64,000 nucleotides of DNA, from NCBI GenBank assembly GCA_030248065.1, contig JASAMV010006009.1:28409-92408 (forward strand). Direction: 5' to 3'. The notes beneath the pieces were generated by a model that worked only from the letters and a program-made list of their open reading frames with translations, had not been told where the DNA came from and made no database searches. Position numbers and translations under genes: made by a program. Shown piece by piece: positions 12,425 through 25,800 of the stretch (position 1 is the first letter of the stretch; every line of letters starts with the position of its first letter). Source of the stretch: Rhynchonema sp. JSB1_4 (taxonomy: Eukaryota; Nematoda; Chromadorea; Monhysterida; Xyalidae).

Positions 12425-13310
12425 ATGTACACCAACAAACGATCGCGCTACTACTACAACGTGAGTGACATTGACAATGCGAGCACAAGCACAACCAGTG
12501 TTAGCAGAGCAGCAGCAAGTGCAAGCAGCAGCAGCAGCAATGACAATAATGAAGCAGACAGCGTTGACTTAGAGTCACCACCACCCCGGCAGAGACGACC
12601 GTATACCACATCGTATTTCATACCTGACCGCGCACAACGGCAAGCCCGACCCAGGCGTCAGACCCGTGCACAAGCTACCCGCAGAAGGTATTACCCCCGA
12701 CCGGCGTCGCTATCCCCCTCGGGTTGGTCCTTTTGACAGTTGGCTACGATACCGTAATCCTCTCTGGGGTACTGTACTTTGCAGTGGTTTTAAAACCCTC
12801 AACAAATGATAACATCGTCCACAAAGTCTTTCATTGTTAAAAACTGACAAAAATCAGCCGACGTTTTTACTACCCGCACAGTTAACAAAGCTGACAGGCT
12901 ATGTGTTATAGCAAGCACCATGCTGCGTAACCCCACAAGTGGCTGCGAAAAATTACTGCTCCCAAACTCTCAGCCAAACCAGTCTCACACGTGAGGCCGG
13001 ATTTTTTTTAAAAATCTCTGATTTTTCGCAATACGTGGCAGAAACTGATAATGTATTCATTGCAGGCGTGGTCCGTCTGTACCCATTTGGGGCGCACACT
13101 CAACCAGTTGTGATTATACCGGCCACAGTCATGCGACGATATCGCAGAGATGGCTACGCCCCGGGACACTTCTACGGATACTCGGGCTATGGATCACAGA
13201 TGCCGTTCACATCCCTTGACCAGGTTGGGGCAAATTTAACAAGTTTACAGCTAAATTATTTTCAGTCAGAAATGGAGTTCCCACTTTTCGTGACTTTACA
13301 TCGGTTTTAA
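12425..13310 (+). CDS. Weak candidate: Arg/Tyr/Ser-rich coding exons, family unknown
   Basis: The first open stretch, 12425-12736, starts MYTNKRSRYYYN and is rich in Ser (ASASSSSSN) and Arg (RQARPRRQTRAQATRRRYY). The second, after a TTGCAG acceptor at 13065, contains RRYRRDGYAPGHFYGYSGYG. Both resemble in composition the N-terminal half of the MARVEL gene 1.5 kb downstream (RYYREHYRPHYRRYKRAR), so this may be a diverged partial duplicate or a separate gene. The donor at 12688 (AAG|GTATTA) and the acceptor do not keep a convincing common frame, so an exon is missing or the model is wrong. Confidence 0.25.
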
Positions 13311-14196
13311 AATTTCTCAGTGCCAATTCTTGATGTTTTTGTTCTCGGCTATGAGCGACACACTTGAGATCTCCCTGGCGGCAACTTGTCAAAAGCACCC
13401 TAGGCAAGCAAAATTGTAACATTCCTCTCTGCCCCAGATAAAAAATCAACTTCGAATAAATTTTCTATTTAGTTTCCGTTCTGGGTCCAGAATAAGAACA
13501 GGAACTGAACTGGAATATCATGCAGGCAAATGCCTCAGTTTCAGTAACATAAAACAAACAGTCTCGGTGCTTTTGTTTGCGACCAGACCGAGCTCAGTCA
13601 CATAAACACAAACAATAATAACATAATATATATTCAAAACTTTTTGCTCGGTGCAACAGAGGGTAACTGACCCGATGTCCAAAATGCAATGCTCCCACAC
13701 ACACATACAGGTGTATTTTCCGCGGCTATTGTTTTGTTTACACAACACAACCGACATACTGTATATGATCACCGGCTTTCGCGCATTGCGCGCAAAAAAG
13801 TCCAATACAGTATTTTCCCAATAGGCTACAATTTTCCCTCGCTCGTCGGTTTTTTCAACACAGAAATAAATGTGTTACTATGGCCATTATTATTAAGATT
13901 CAATAGCAAGATTATGATTATCGTTTGTCCAAGCGATTATTCACTATGCAATCTCAATTCCCATCGAATTAAAGTTACAGTAGCTACATTGAGTATATAA
14001 GTTTATTACGAATATCGTACAGTTACAGTGTGTGGTTTGCAGAATAATGTCGTGACAACGCAACACTGCCTGCAATGAAACGAACAAGACTAATCGAATC
14101 TCCGAACACATAATCTTGCACGAACCGATATAATTTCGTCTAATTTAAAGGGCCAAATATATACCGATAAAGAATCAAGCTTCAAAATTCGTAAAA
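13311..14196. promoter_or_regulatory. Upstream region of the MARVEL gene
   Basis: No coding sequence seen. TATA-like strings occur at about 13992-13999 (GAGTATATAAG) and about 14155-14165 (AAATATATACCG), the latter some 35-40 nt before the ATG at 14197. Which, if either, is used cannot be told. Confidence 0.25.
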
Positions 14197-16403
14197 ATGG
14201 CCACCGAAACTCGCTCGCTGCCACCCGATTATCAGAACGAGTTTCAGATCCCGATCAACCTGGCCTACTACACAGCACCGTACCCGAGAGCTGGTCCAGG
14301 GGTGTATGTGCCTCCTCCAGCCCCAGCCCCACCCCGTTACTATCGCGAACATTACCGACCCCATTATCGAAGGTACAAACGTGCACGGACAGCCCCAGCC
14401 AGACTGATCAGGGCTGCGCCAGGGGTTTACTACAGGGTCGAGGGGCATCATGACCTCGGGCGTGCTCCGTCCGTGTTGGATTTCGGTACGTGCATTTGTT
14501 TGAGAAACAAAATGGATCGGCACAACGATAATTCCAGTGTTCTGTTCAGGCCCGGGCCAGCGATACAATACCTGCTTGTAGATGTCCAAGCCAAGAGCCA
14601 TGTTTCAGATTTTTATTTACATACTTTCAGCCCCAGGCATGTGCTCCATTCCAGTCGTCCAGCCCAACATGAATAACTTTGCGCCACAACTTTCAGGTGA
14701 CGGCCGATACCAATATCAATACAACGATCGTCTTCGGTCGCAAAGTGGTCCAATGAAATACCCCCGTCCCGTCTACCAGAAGCGCACTGGAGGGCAGTTC
14801 GCTTACCGTCGACGCTACTCCTACCCTCCCGTGTTTGACGAGCCCCCGGGCGTGCCCGTCAACCTTGTGCCTCCTGCCGAGCCCAGGGTTTACGGTCCTC
14901 CACCTCCTGAATCCTTCTATGGCACCAGCCCACGTTATCCAGCTCCACCACCGCCGGAGCCATCGGGGTACAGGCGATACCCGAGAGGTGAGTTCAAGAG
15001 CGTAAAAGGACATTACCCGCTCTTGATAGATTTCGTATTGATGTGTGAAAGATTGCCATGCTTGATACGCACCTCTTCTACTTTTGCCGGAGGCTTCATT
15101 CCATCCATCGAGCAATAGGCCTGAGTACTGCAGTTTAGATCAGGTACCAATATAAAAACACATGGTACATACCTCTGGCCATTTCAGCCGAATTCTACGC
15201 CCCTCCAAGTGTTGCAACGGGCTACGCCCCCTCCACGCGATTCCGTTCCGCAGGTGTCTATCCCCTTGGTGTCTACCCTGCAACCGACCTAAAAAGGGAA
15301 CGGGCATATTACATTGACAGCAGATATCCAACGCTGTGGCGCTATGCGATCAAGATTGCTCAACTGGTTCGCTGATTTGGACATTTTTGTTGGTATGCAT
15401 TGTCAACGCGAAACCCTGATTTCGGGGCACACAAGCACAAGAACTGAAGAGTTAGCTGGCATGACACGTCCATTTTCCCACTGATGGACTGGAGCAGGAC
15501 ATCGCTCACGTTCTTTGAAAACTGATACCGTTTCCACCTTTTTTAACTTAGGTAGATATACCGATGTACTACATATGTATGTATATGTATGTACATAGTC
15601 CCGTCCCAGCGACTGGCACGTAAATGATCAATCACCTGTTATATTTTTTCTCAGAACCCCTCACGCCTTTTTGTGATGTTTCAGTTGCTCGGTCTGGCCG
15701 TCATTCTATTAATCACAGCGCCATCGTGGTCGATCGGGCTTAGTCGTTTCCTGGGTACGACCAAGTCGCAGGGCCAAATCGCTCCCCTTCTGCTCGCCAT
15801 TGTCGGCCTGTTGGTGACATTTTGTCTGTTGTCGACGCTGCAGACGGCCAGACATCGACAATCATGGATAAATGCGGTGCGTTCCAGGAGATAAAGCATA
15901 TTTATTCGTGACATAGACACTTTTTGCGAAAAGTTTTAAAGCAACTTATTCTGTGTTTAAACCGAGACGACAGCGCAGCCGTAGTTTCGTCGCAAACACA
16001 CGTGATCGAAGCAATTCACACAATACCATGCAATGTCGGTCTCGTGCTAATCGGCCTGAAATGATGGATCTGAAATAAAAATGTCTTGTGCAAACCAAGC
16101 GATTGTATGATTTTGTTGATCACAGGACGCGACAGCAAGTGGCCTGATGTCACTCGCCTATTTTATTGGTGCCATAATCGAGGCCTGGTATGCTGCCTGC
16201 TATCCACCGTATGGACGCGAGTTCCCGAACGCTTGTAACAGAGCGGAATGGATTGTTGCTACGGTAAGAGACATACGTGCTATTTTTGTCACCTTCGACC
16301 ATAAAATATGACAGTTCCAACCCAGATTTTGGCCTTCATCAACATGATACTATACGTTGCCGATCTATTACTTGCGATTCGGACCGGGGTATCGGTGATG
16401 TGA
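14197..16403 (+). CDS. Pro/Tyr-rich MARVEL-domain four-helix membrane protein (6 exons, about 410 aa)
   Basis: Exons 14197-14485, 14631-14987, 15188-15366, 15685-15876, 16126-16263 and 16326-16403 join in phase to 411 codons ending TGA. Residues 1 to about 265 are an extended Pro, Tyr and Arg-rich cytosolic region (PPPAPAPPRYYREHYRP, PPEPSGYRRYPR). Four hydrophobic helices follow: WRYAIKIAQLLLGLAVILLI across the third splice; IAPLLLAIVGLLVTFCLL; LMSLAYFIGAIIEAWYAAC; and ILAFINMILYVADLLLAI. An initial helix entered by WRYAIK and a last helix ending in an Asp then Arg fit the MARVEL domain of MAL, occludin and synaptogyrin-type proteins, which act in vesicle transport and cell junctions. The very short C-terminus is unusual for occludin and closer to MAL-like proteins. 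The donor after CAACTG (15366) is weak (GTTCGC) but required by the in-frame stop beyond it. The fourth exon's acceptor is TGATGTTTCAG. Confidence 0.7.
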
Positions 16404-18600
16404 ATATTATTCGTCTGTTTGTCCCATTTTCTGTAACTTCGTCTGGTACAAAAATCGATTTCTATAACTGATAATTATGTTTTCTGTGTATTTGTTTCTG
16501 TCTGCAAATACTCATTTCCTATTGGTTATCTGAAATATTATACTTCTTGCAGCTGCGATCCCACTGCCACGCTATAGTCAAACTTCCAAAGTATTTCAGC
16601 AATTTTCTTGGTGCTTCTTGCAGAAATAAAGTTGAATATCGTTTACTTGATTCAATAAACTACGATAAGTTCATTCGCTGTTTTTTATTATTATTATCTT
16701 TTTTTAATTTCGAAGAACAGTCTTACAAAAAGATAACATAATAACACACAACGTAGTGCAAAGAGAATTAAAACATGATCAAAGACAAAATATCATTGGA
16801 AATAAATTATGAACGCGATACATCGAAACCAAATTTACGAAATAGTCCATGTTCTCGAGTGTGACTCGTAAATCCGGTTCAATTAGCTGAACATAAACAG
16901 TCGAGAAAGACTGAACAAAAGAGTACATACCATATATACTTAGCTGAATATTTTTCACAATGTGTATATATTGAATCACTCATTCGAAGTGCATCTTTAT
17001 AAGAACAAACACGAACTTCATTTTTTAATATGAATAATTGAACATATTTTCACAAAAAATGGCAACGATTTCGGGTGGTATGAATAACAGTAAAAAATGA
17101 ACGGTACACAAATTCTGCAAAGAGCAAGAAAAATTTCTTTTACACGCAACGGGTTTTTCTACGGTAACAAAATACTGCAAATCCATACAGTTGTGCTTGC
17201 AAGCAGTGAGCATTTTGTATAATGTTGTGGTGGATAAGATGAACACGACACTAGAACAATAAATATGCATAAACACAAATAACGTGAACAACAATAAAAA
17301 CATGGACGGCATAGCTGAACACAGACGAATCTCGGGACTGGGGTTACGCGCGCGAGCCTGCTGCGGTCATCATCAGACACAATCTTAGTGTGCGTCTTTT
17401 AACACATTCAATTTGGTTTTTTGACAAGATGTTCAAACTTCAGTGCACGGATTATAACGGAATGGCGCAAACAGTGATTACATTACGTACGCGTTGCTCT
17501 TAAAATAAAACGAAAGAAGCATAACTGTTAATATCGGAGTAAGAACTTTGGTTTCCTAAAACCCACTGTTGTCGTTTTCACCTCTAAACAACTATATGAC
17601 GTCAAACTGCAGCTATAGAAAGACACAGATAAAAACACACGAAATAACAATAACAGAGAAAGCTGCTCTAAAAATAACAGCAGAATTACAAAATACAATT
17701 ACTGATAATGCTAAATTTCGAAACTCGAAGCTTTGGATTTGACTGGAACGACGTGATGTCGTGGGAACAAATAGTGACAACGGGAGTAACACAGTTTCCT
17801 GGCTGGCTGATGTTTCGAGACAAGATAAGGAACACGTTTCATAGAACAAGCACTTACGGAAACAAACAAAAAATTGAAAACAAAATTAAAGTTCAAAAAC
17901 ATGTTGTGGTTTACGCATAAATGCAACCGGATTGGACAAAACCAGTATATGGTAAAGATTCGCTTTTTTGTTACTACAGATGCATGAGCGCTTTTTCGAC
18001 GCACGAAACAAGTTCACTCACATGTATGTATAGCATAAAAATGGTTGCAAATCACCTTGAATCAGAATGTTGTACATGTCTATCCCGTTGTAAATTACAC
18101 CTGTGCTGGTGCTGAATATGTGCCAAATTTACCAAAACCAAGCCACTCACCATAAACCGCTGTTAATGCCGTAAAAAAAGAAGTGTGACTTTTGAACCAC
18201 AGTTAAACCGCCACAGTTTGAAGAAGATCCATGCAGTAAGTTAAGATAATATAGCCCGAGCCGCGTTCCAGAATAAATCGTATTTGAACCAAACAATAAC
18301 GCTAATTTTGTGAATGTCACTATATTACTAAAAGTCCAAGATTGGAGCTCCTCCTCGTATACCAAATACGATATAGCGCCTGCACCAGAAGTAACCGGAC
18401 CAGAGACACCCTCGGAGCAGCACCGCCACAACCCGACCAGAACAGACCGCACCGCAACCCCAAGTCCCAAGCCGTTAGGCCACCAATAAATGAATGTGGT
18501 AATAGTCCGCCGCGAAGCGAAAATTATTGTAGAAAAATTGATTATAACAGACACCAACTGAACAACAGAGACACGGGCTAAAAGTAGAAGTTTACAAATG

Positions 18601-18631
<31 letters not shown>

Positions 18632-19846
18632 CCGATAAAGAATGAATATATCTGTGAAATATCATAGTTAGTGAATAATATGCTCTGTTTAGTGTTCTAC
18701 ATATAGCCCTGGAGACTGACACCAGTTACATAGCTTGAAAAACCCACGGCGTAAAATGACAGGTAAGCCTGATTCGCAAAACATTATAGGTTCTGAAAGC
18801 ACCCGATTTCTGTCGTTTAGCGAATTCGACTGTCAAACACCAAGCCCCAATTCAGCCCTTATGCAACAAACCATCACCAGCCCTATACACATTGAAGGCA
18901 CATTTTGCTCGCCAGTGCTAGTGCAGCGTGGGAAAAGCACAACCACTTGTGTGAGTGTAGGAAACCACACTGTGCGGTTTTCATACTGATATTCATAAGA
19001 AAAACCTATTTTTGTGGTTCACAACAAAATTAAAATGAACAGAATCTATAAATCATACAATACCACCCACTGACGAGAGGCACGCTGGGTGAACTCGTGA
19101 ACTGAATAAAGTCGCACTCTAGCTAAACAAAACATGAAGAAGAAGAGCATTCAGCAGCGCGTGTGCGGTCGTTTTGCCACTAGACTTTTGATATAGAAGG
19201 TCTACATTAATAACAATGTTAAAACAAAGAAAACTTCTGGAGACACGATTTGATTTCAGATAACAAATCATAACGACAAAATCTCACCGCAGTTTCAACC
19301 ACAAAGGACGGTTCGAAAAATCCTTGTTTACATCGCTGAGTGTCCATGATAAAACAACTATGTACAAGAATGTTTTTCGAAACGTCCAAAGCGCGACGCG
19401 AAAGCAGAAAAGCATTTGGCATGAAAAATTTAGTAAACAAAAGCACAAAAAATAAACAAAAAACTGGAACGGAATTCATGTTGACGCGTTTGGTCCGAAA
19501 ACAACGCTGAGCAAGAAATATCAATTATGGGTACAGGAGTACAGTACACAGAGAAACGTTCAGATAAAAAGCACATAACCGAGTGCCAAATTTCAGAAAC
19601 ATTATACAGAGACTTACATATGTCAGAGAATCGCGGTACCTAATGGTCGGTAGAACAGGCTGCCTTGGATTATCGATCGAGCAGCGGTCATCGCGCGGAA
19701 AGGCAAGATTATTGTGAACCGAATGAACTCGATGAAAACGAACAAATGGACAGAGATTGCGAACAGGGGTGCAGAGAGAGGCGCTTTTACAGTCATTGTG
19801 CAGGGGACGGAGTAGCAACGTTTGCATGCGACAGTGTTCAGCTGCA
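16404..19846. other. Intergenic, AT-rich, no gene supported
   Basis: Contains an (AC)n microsatellite at about 18600-18627. One proline-rich open stretch (about 18320-18480, plus) includes YDIAPAPEVTGPETPSEQ and could be a tail exon, but no phase-compatible donor links it to the MARVEL gene. A long minus-strand frame over the same interval is its shadow or chance. The 3' UTRs of the MARVEL and ESRP genes should lie at the two ends. Confidence 0.35.
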
Positions 19847-22800
19847 TCACAAAGTGGCGTACAGATACATTTCGATCTGTCGCTGCATGAAAATGGAATG
19901 ATTCTTGTCGGCAATGGCGCGCAGGGCGTCGTCACGTGACGTGAACGTCACCAACACGTCGCCCGTCGGTTGACCGGTGATGTTTCGCTGGATTTGGATG
20001 CACTCGGCCGTCACCTGCAGGGAAATTAACGCATCTTTCGGCACATTATGTGGTTCTCGCATTTAGCGACACAATGCGCCGAATACCCGAAAGGGCAATC
20101 GCAATCAAACGCACGCAATCAATAGCGCAGTCAATGTCGCATCGTGTGCAATGTTTCAGTGTACGTTTGATTGCGATTGCGCTTTCGGCCCAACGCTGAA
20201 TGCACGATTTAGCTGCAGCGCAAACTCAACCTCGCCGTATCCTTGAAAGAATGCGAGCAGATCGGTAGTGCTTGCATTGAAGGCCACTTGACGCATCAAC
20301 ACCAATGTCGGGCCCTGCGGCGGTGCTGCGGTCATGCTGGCTTGCTGTAACGCTGCCTGTTGCTGCAGCGCCAGTTGCTGTTGTTGCTGAAATATGCGCT
20401 CTTTTGTGAAAAATCACACTATTTTGAGTTGTTTTCTCAGAAACCTTCACATCGGCAAATTACTAACGATGAGCTGTTGTTGCTGCGCGACGGCTGCGGC
20501 CACCTGTTGTTGCTGCTGTTGTTGTTGGTTCAATGCAGCGTAATAGACGGCATTTGTGGGTGACATGGGTGGACTGGGATACGGCCAGACATATGGATAG
20601 AGGACCGGCGTGCCCACTGGTGTGGACGTCGACGTGAGACTGCCGTTGGATGCCACCGATGGCAACATGGCACCGCCGTTCATCGATGTTACTAGAATGC
20701 GCTTGGGTTACGGTAGGCGCTGGATTACTGTAGTTGCATATTGGTCAAACAACATCATACCCGGTATCATTGGTAGTCTGACTTGTCCGTTGTGCAGATG
20801 ATGCGCCTGCGACGTCGTGATCAGCTGCTGCGGCGACAACATCGACTGGGGTGTGCCACTGAGGGACGCTGTGAACGTCGGTGTACCGGGACTCGTCAGA
20901 CCGGGAATGTGCTGGCCGCCAAGCAGACCGACTGCGTTCGTCACTGTGAAACGTGCTTGTTTTGAATTGGAAGAAAGGCGTTGGACACCGAAACGTGTTT
21001 GCGACTTACTGCCTGGCGACAACGGCAGTCTTGGCAGCGCAGCAACGGTGGGAGCGTTGAAGGAGTTCGGGAACAACTGGGTGGGTGCCGTTGGCCCGGT
21101 CACAACCAGACTCATGTCGTCGGCGCTGCATTGGAACACCTGCGTGAACAAGGCAACATCATGGTCAGTGTCGGCTGCAGTGAATTTGATTTTTTGGGCA
21201 CCCCGTTTTTTTTATTTTTCGGTAGTCTTCAGTAGAAATGCATCACGCTAAACGCAGAAACTGAAACGTTTTATGGTGTTCCTACTATTTTTAGCTCATC
21301 AAATTAACTTCGCCCTAATTATGAACTGAAGACGATAGGATGAAACATCAGCCGACCTCAATGTATCGTTGTTTCTTTCCGATGGACATGTATTTATTGT
21401 GTCGATCCATGGCCGTCGCAGCGGCGTGCTGCTCATCGTCCATTTGAATGAACGCCTCACCGGACGGGTGGCCCTGCAAATTCAGGCTCTTAGTGGCTCA
21501 AAAATTGCAAATTTTATTCTTTCAAAACAAAATTGAAATTGCAATGTTCGGTACCTGACTGTTATACACCAGATGTACGCCTTGATAGACGATGAAGCGC
21601 GTGAAATCGCCGAGAAAGTCGAGAATGTGATGAACCTGCAGCACAAACGATATTACCTACATATTTCTGTGCTTTTACAAACATATTCAGCAAATGAAGT
21701 TTCTTGTTCGCACCTGTGCTTCGTAGGGCAGCCCCCTGAGTCTGACACAGTCCTTTCGTTGTGTGCCACTGAACACCAGCTGTTGTTGTACCATTGACGG
21801 CGTAACAAATCTGGAAATGAACTGGGTCAAAATAATAATCGTTCTGAATATGAATAATATGGGTCAATAAATAAAATAAAAACAAAGATCAAAACAATTT
21901 TTACCCGGGAATCGAACCGGTCAACGACGCCACACCATTGGTGCCGTTCTGCTCAACCTTGTGCGGCTCCATGTTCTTGTTGATTACCTGGAATGGATTG
22001 TGGCTGTGGTTACGATGGTTGTTCGTTATTCAATACATTATCCTTTTTGCTATTGATTTCACAAGGCGATCGTCAGGCGAGCAGACCTGTTTATTCGAAT
22101 CATTACTGAAGTCAAATTGAGCCGACGTGGACGAGCTCTCGGCCGTCGACGCTTCCGACATGGCGGGGTCGGGAAATTCAACTTTCAAATTTAATGCTTG
22201 AATTTCAATTTTGAGTCACAAAAACGGAATTTTTGCATGATGCTACGTTGAACAACAGATGCAGTTTGTGTGGGTTTGCTGTACTGGGCTTGATAAGACA
22301 ATCAATAAATACACAGATAAGAGTAGAGCCAACATGCACGTTATCAACAACGATTTTTACAATGTACCCGCTGTTTTGTCTTGTAAGACAGTGCCAAGGC
22401 GTGTAGCTTCAAATTTATGAGGATGAGGAAAACACGGCGCGAAGAACAACACATCAAAACAACAAAATATGACGGACTGACGGTGACATTGTGCATTCAG
22501 TATGTGGAACGCGAAGCCCCACTGTGCTTGCTTCTTGTAACGTACCCAGCCAGGATTTGACTCATTTAGCATCGCGGCATGACAGTAATCCGTGAGATTA
22601 GAAACCAATAGCGCATGGCTAGCGCAATAGCATAGGGACCAGGCATGGCTAATGCAGCGCAGTAAATCCTGGGATCAAGCATCGCAATGCACGTGTGATT
22701 TCTGAACCTCACAAGCCGCAATTCGGAAAGAACGAAGTCAATAAATGTAGCGCAGGGGGCTTCAGAAAAACACACCTATACGTGAAAACTCAAACCTCTT

Positions 22801-25800
22801 CGTGTTTTTAAAGACGACGTGCCATGACAATACAAATAGCGCTCAATCTTCGTTGAGCTATAATCAGTTTTCTAATATGCACACACCGATCGCAATCTGT
22901 CGCTGGTGTGGTCGTTTAAAGGGGGACGTAAACCGAGTGGACCTATCGCTAAACTGGTTGTTGAGTACAACTGAGAAGCTCCAAATAGTTCAATTTTTAC
23001 TCAATTTCGGGACCCAACACCTATGTGCATTGTGTGCGCCGGAGTTTACACACAAAACGACGCCGACTGTGGGTTCAGCAACGCAAATTATTGTGGCATT
23101 TTTTGAGTGCGCCGGCAAAGTTTTTGAAACAGCGTGACGCTTGTTCGCTCGCAAAGTGGTGAGAGTGGTGCATATGCTGGCGGTTTACAGCTGGCTGCGC
23201 AACCATATAACAAGTAAGGAGAATACCAAATGAGGAACAGCTTGAATTTTCAAGGAACGTTTTAGTTTCAGTCGACAAAAAAGCCTAATGATCGAGCACT
23301 GGGCGAACGAAAGCAAAATTTTGCTGGCACAACCGTTATTTTCTACACCGAATAAGGAAGAGCTGCGTGTTGGAGCCACACATCATTATAAAGGTGCATT
23401 GGTCTTCCGTTATAACGAGCGTGGGTACACACAAAAAAGGACATGGGATCTGAGACAACAAACTTGCCGTTAGCCGATTCGGGCGTCAATGTTTTATCAC
23501 CAGAGCGACAAAATGGTTGCCCTTGTTCAAAAGTTGAGCCGTTTCAACGCGGCTGGTGCGTGCCAACATGGGAGACCAACCTGAACATTCCACGTTAGCC
23601 CCATACTCAAGGTAATAGCATGCTGCTCGAAGAATAAAGCGATCAGAGAGGCGATCTGAGCAACGTGGATGTTATGTACATACATATAGTCCGTCCATCA
23701 GCTCATGGCACTTTTGTTGGGGAGGTTCAGGTTCCGTTGTGAAAAATTGTTCCTCCGCAAGGCAATGTCAGCGAAAACGGCGCACAAAAATAAAAAAACG
23801 GGTTCTCTTTCTTTTCTTTTTCGTAAGCCAACCGGAACCGGAAAAGCACTGGATCCTGTCAAGCTTTTCAGCTGAAAAAAGTGTCGTGAGCAGATGGATG
23901 AACTATACGTAAAGTCTAAACGTGTGCGTCGTCTGCCGAAGCAAAAAATATAACCCAAATGTAGGGTTCTGGTGTGGAAATCCAAGTTTGACAAAATTTT
24001 CACACGACAAGGGACTTTGCACGTGTGTTGCACCCAAACAGCACCAGCGGTACACCACACTTCCTATAACAACATGGTAACATAATCCACCTAGTGCAGA
24101 AAAGCGGGTGGGTTGTTTTGGCTAAGTGGCTAAACCTAACAGACACCCGCTCTCACTTTAAAGAGTTCCTACTTGCCTAGTCCTGCTCAACTGTAATTCT
24201 ATTCACAACAAACATTGTTGTCTCTCGACTTGACCCAGGGTTGGGCAAAAAAATTTTTCAAAAGCTTTTAAAATTTTTCTTGGGGAACAAAATGCTCCAA
24301 AACATCCAAAATGGCCTTTTTGGGGGTTATTTTTTGTCATTTTTCTGAAGGGTCGAAAAATTTTCTTTGCCAAATCACTTCTGTTCTGACTCTGAGGCGT
24401 GTATTTGGTATCTACGATACCACTAATGATGTTATTATACTTTCCCCTGATGCACGGGACACAGTATGCATGCACCTACGTGGGGCACTTCGAAGTCACA
24501 CTTCATCGGGGAGCTCGTAGTCGGTCAGATAGACTGATTTAGCGACCCTTCAAGTGCTTAACAAAATTGACTTGTCAATTAAGGTTGCGTTTTCTGGCCA
24601 AATTTGGTCAAATTTCACCCAATCTGAGACTTTTTATAAAAAATTTTTTCCAACCCTGCTTGCGCCTCTTGCGGCTCGTTCATTTTATGGGGCACGCTGC
24701 TTCTCAACAGCAACAACTTTAGCTCATTTTGAGTCCTACGTATTGTAGGTACATTAACTTTGTGGTTGAGTATCTGCGACCTGGGACAAGAAGACAGGCA
24801 AGCTGTAAAAGATTTACCAGTCCGATGTGGTGTTTCAAACGTAACCGAAGCCTCGATGCTAAAAGTTGACGGGACACCGAGCATGGAGACAAAATTGTTA
24901 TCATTTAAAACCAACGTGGATGCGGTGGGGTAGTTAACGATAAAACTCGGTGGTCGGTAGCCTTTTAACCAATATTCAAAAAGCCTGAATCTCCCGTTGA
25001 ACAATAGTAGAACTGAGCCGCAGTATGCATTAGAATATCGGTGCACAATGTTTGAGCTTTATAGTGAGTCTTAAAAATCGTCCTGTTTACGATGACTGAC
25101 CGTGAACCTCATAACCGTCAAGCAGGAATGCTTAACCCCAGAAGCAAGCTCTCAATGGAATATACTTACATAAGTCACAGACTAAGGCTCAAAGTTGTAA
25201 AAGATTTTCACGGAAAACTTCACCCTTGTGAGACGGGTTCTCAAAAGACCGGCAGCGAAACGTTAATTCACTATTAGGTCAAAAGAACCATAAATTTTTA
25301 CGTCATTGACATAATCGTGGTTACACAATGACGCTCGGTCATAAAGATTTTAGACCATCGGACAAAAGAAAGAATGACAAATTTCGGGCTTAATTGCTGA
25401 AACAGTTGCCGCGTATTAAAACTGAAGTTGGTCAAATACAATTCTGGTCACAACTCCAATCGCCGCAACGAGACAATTATATTGTTTCCAATAAGTCAAT
25501 TGAAAATTTAGCTTCTGCGCACATTCCAAATGGAAGCACTGGTTCTTCTTTATTATATTTGGAAAAACAATCATAAAATTGAATATATGAGCTCAGCAGT
25601 TGCAACATAAACTCGGCGTTGGTTCCTAAAATTGCGTCCGGGAGTTGCAACCGCACGCAAAGTAGGCAGATGCTTCTATGTTTTGACGTCTGAGCCACAC
25701 AACTCCAAAATCTTTGGCTTCATTCGAAACACGCGCATAGCGCCTGACCGAGGGTGTCTCTTACAAACTGCTTAGACGACACGGCACATGCCCTAAAATG

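Noticed and set aside
18320..18480. Proline-rich plus-strand stretch as a C-terminal tail exon of the MARVEL gene
   Set aside because: Composition is coding-like, but the possible acceptor is out of phase with every donor near 16390-16403.
18147..18722. 191-codon minus-strand frame with hydrophobic stretches
   Set aside because: Includes the translated (GT)n microsatellite (VCVCVCVCV) and overlaps a better proline-rich plus-strand frame; no start or splice support.
24615..25046. 143-codon minus-strand frame in an ESRP intron
   Set aside because: Overlaps the end of a TIR element and shows no motif or splice signal.
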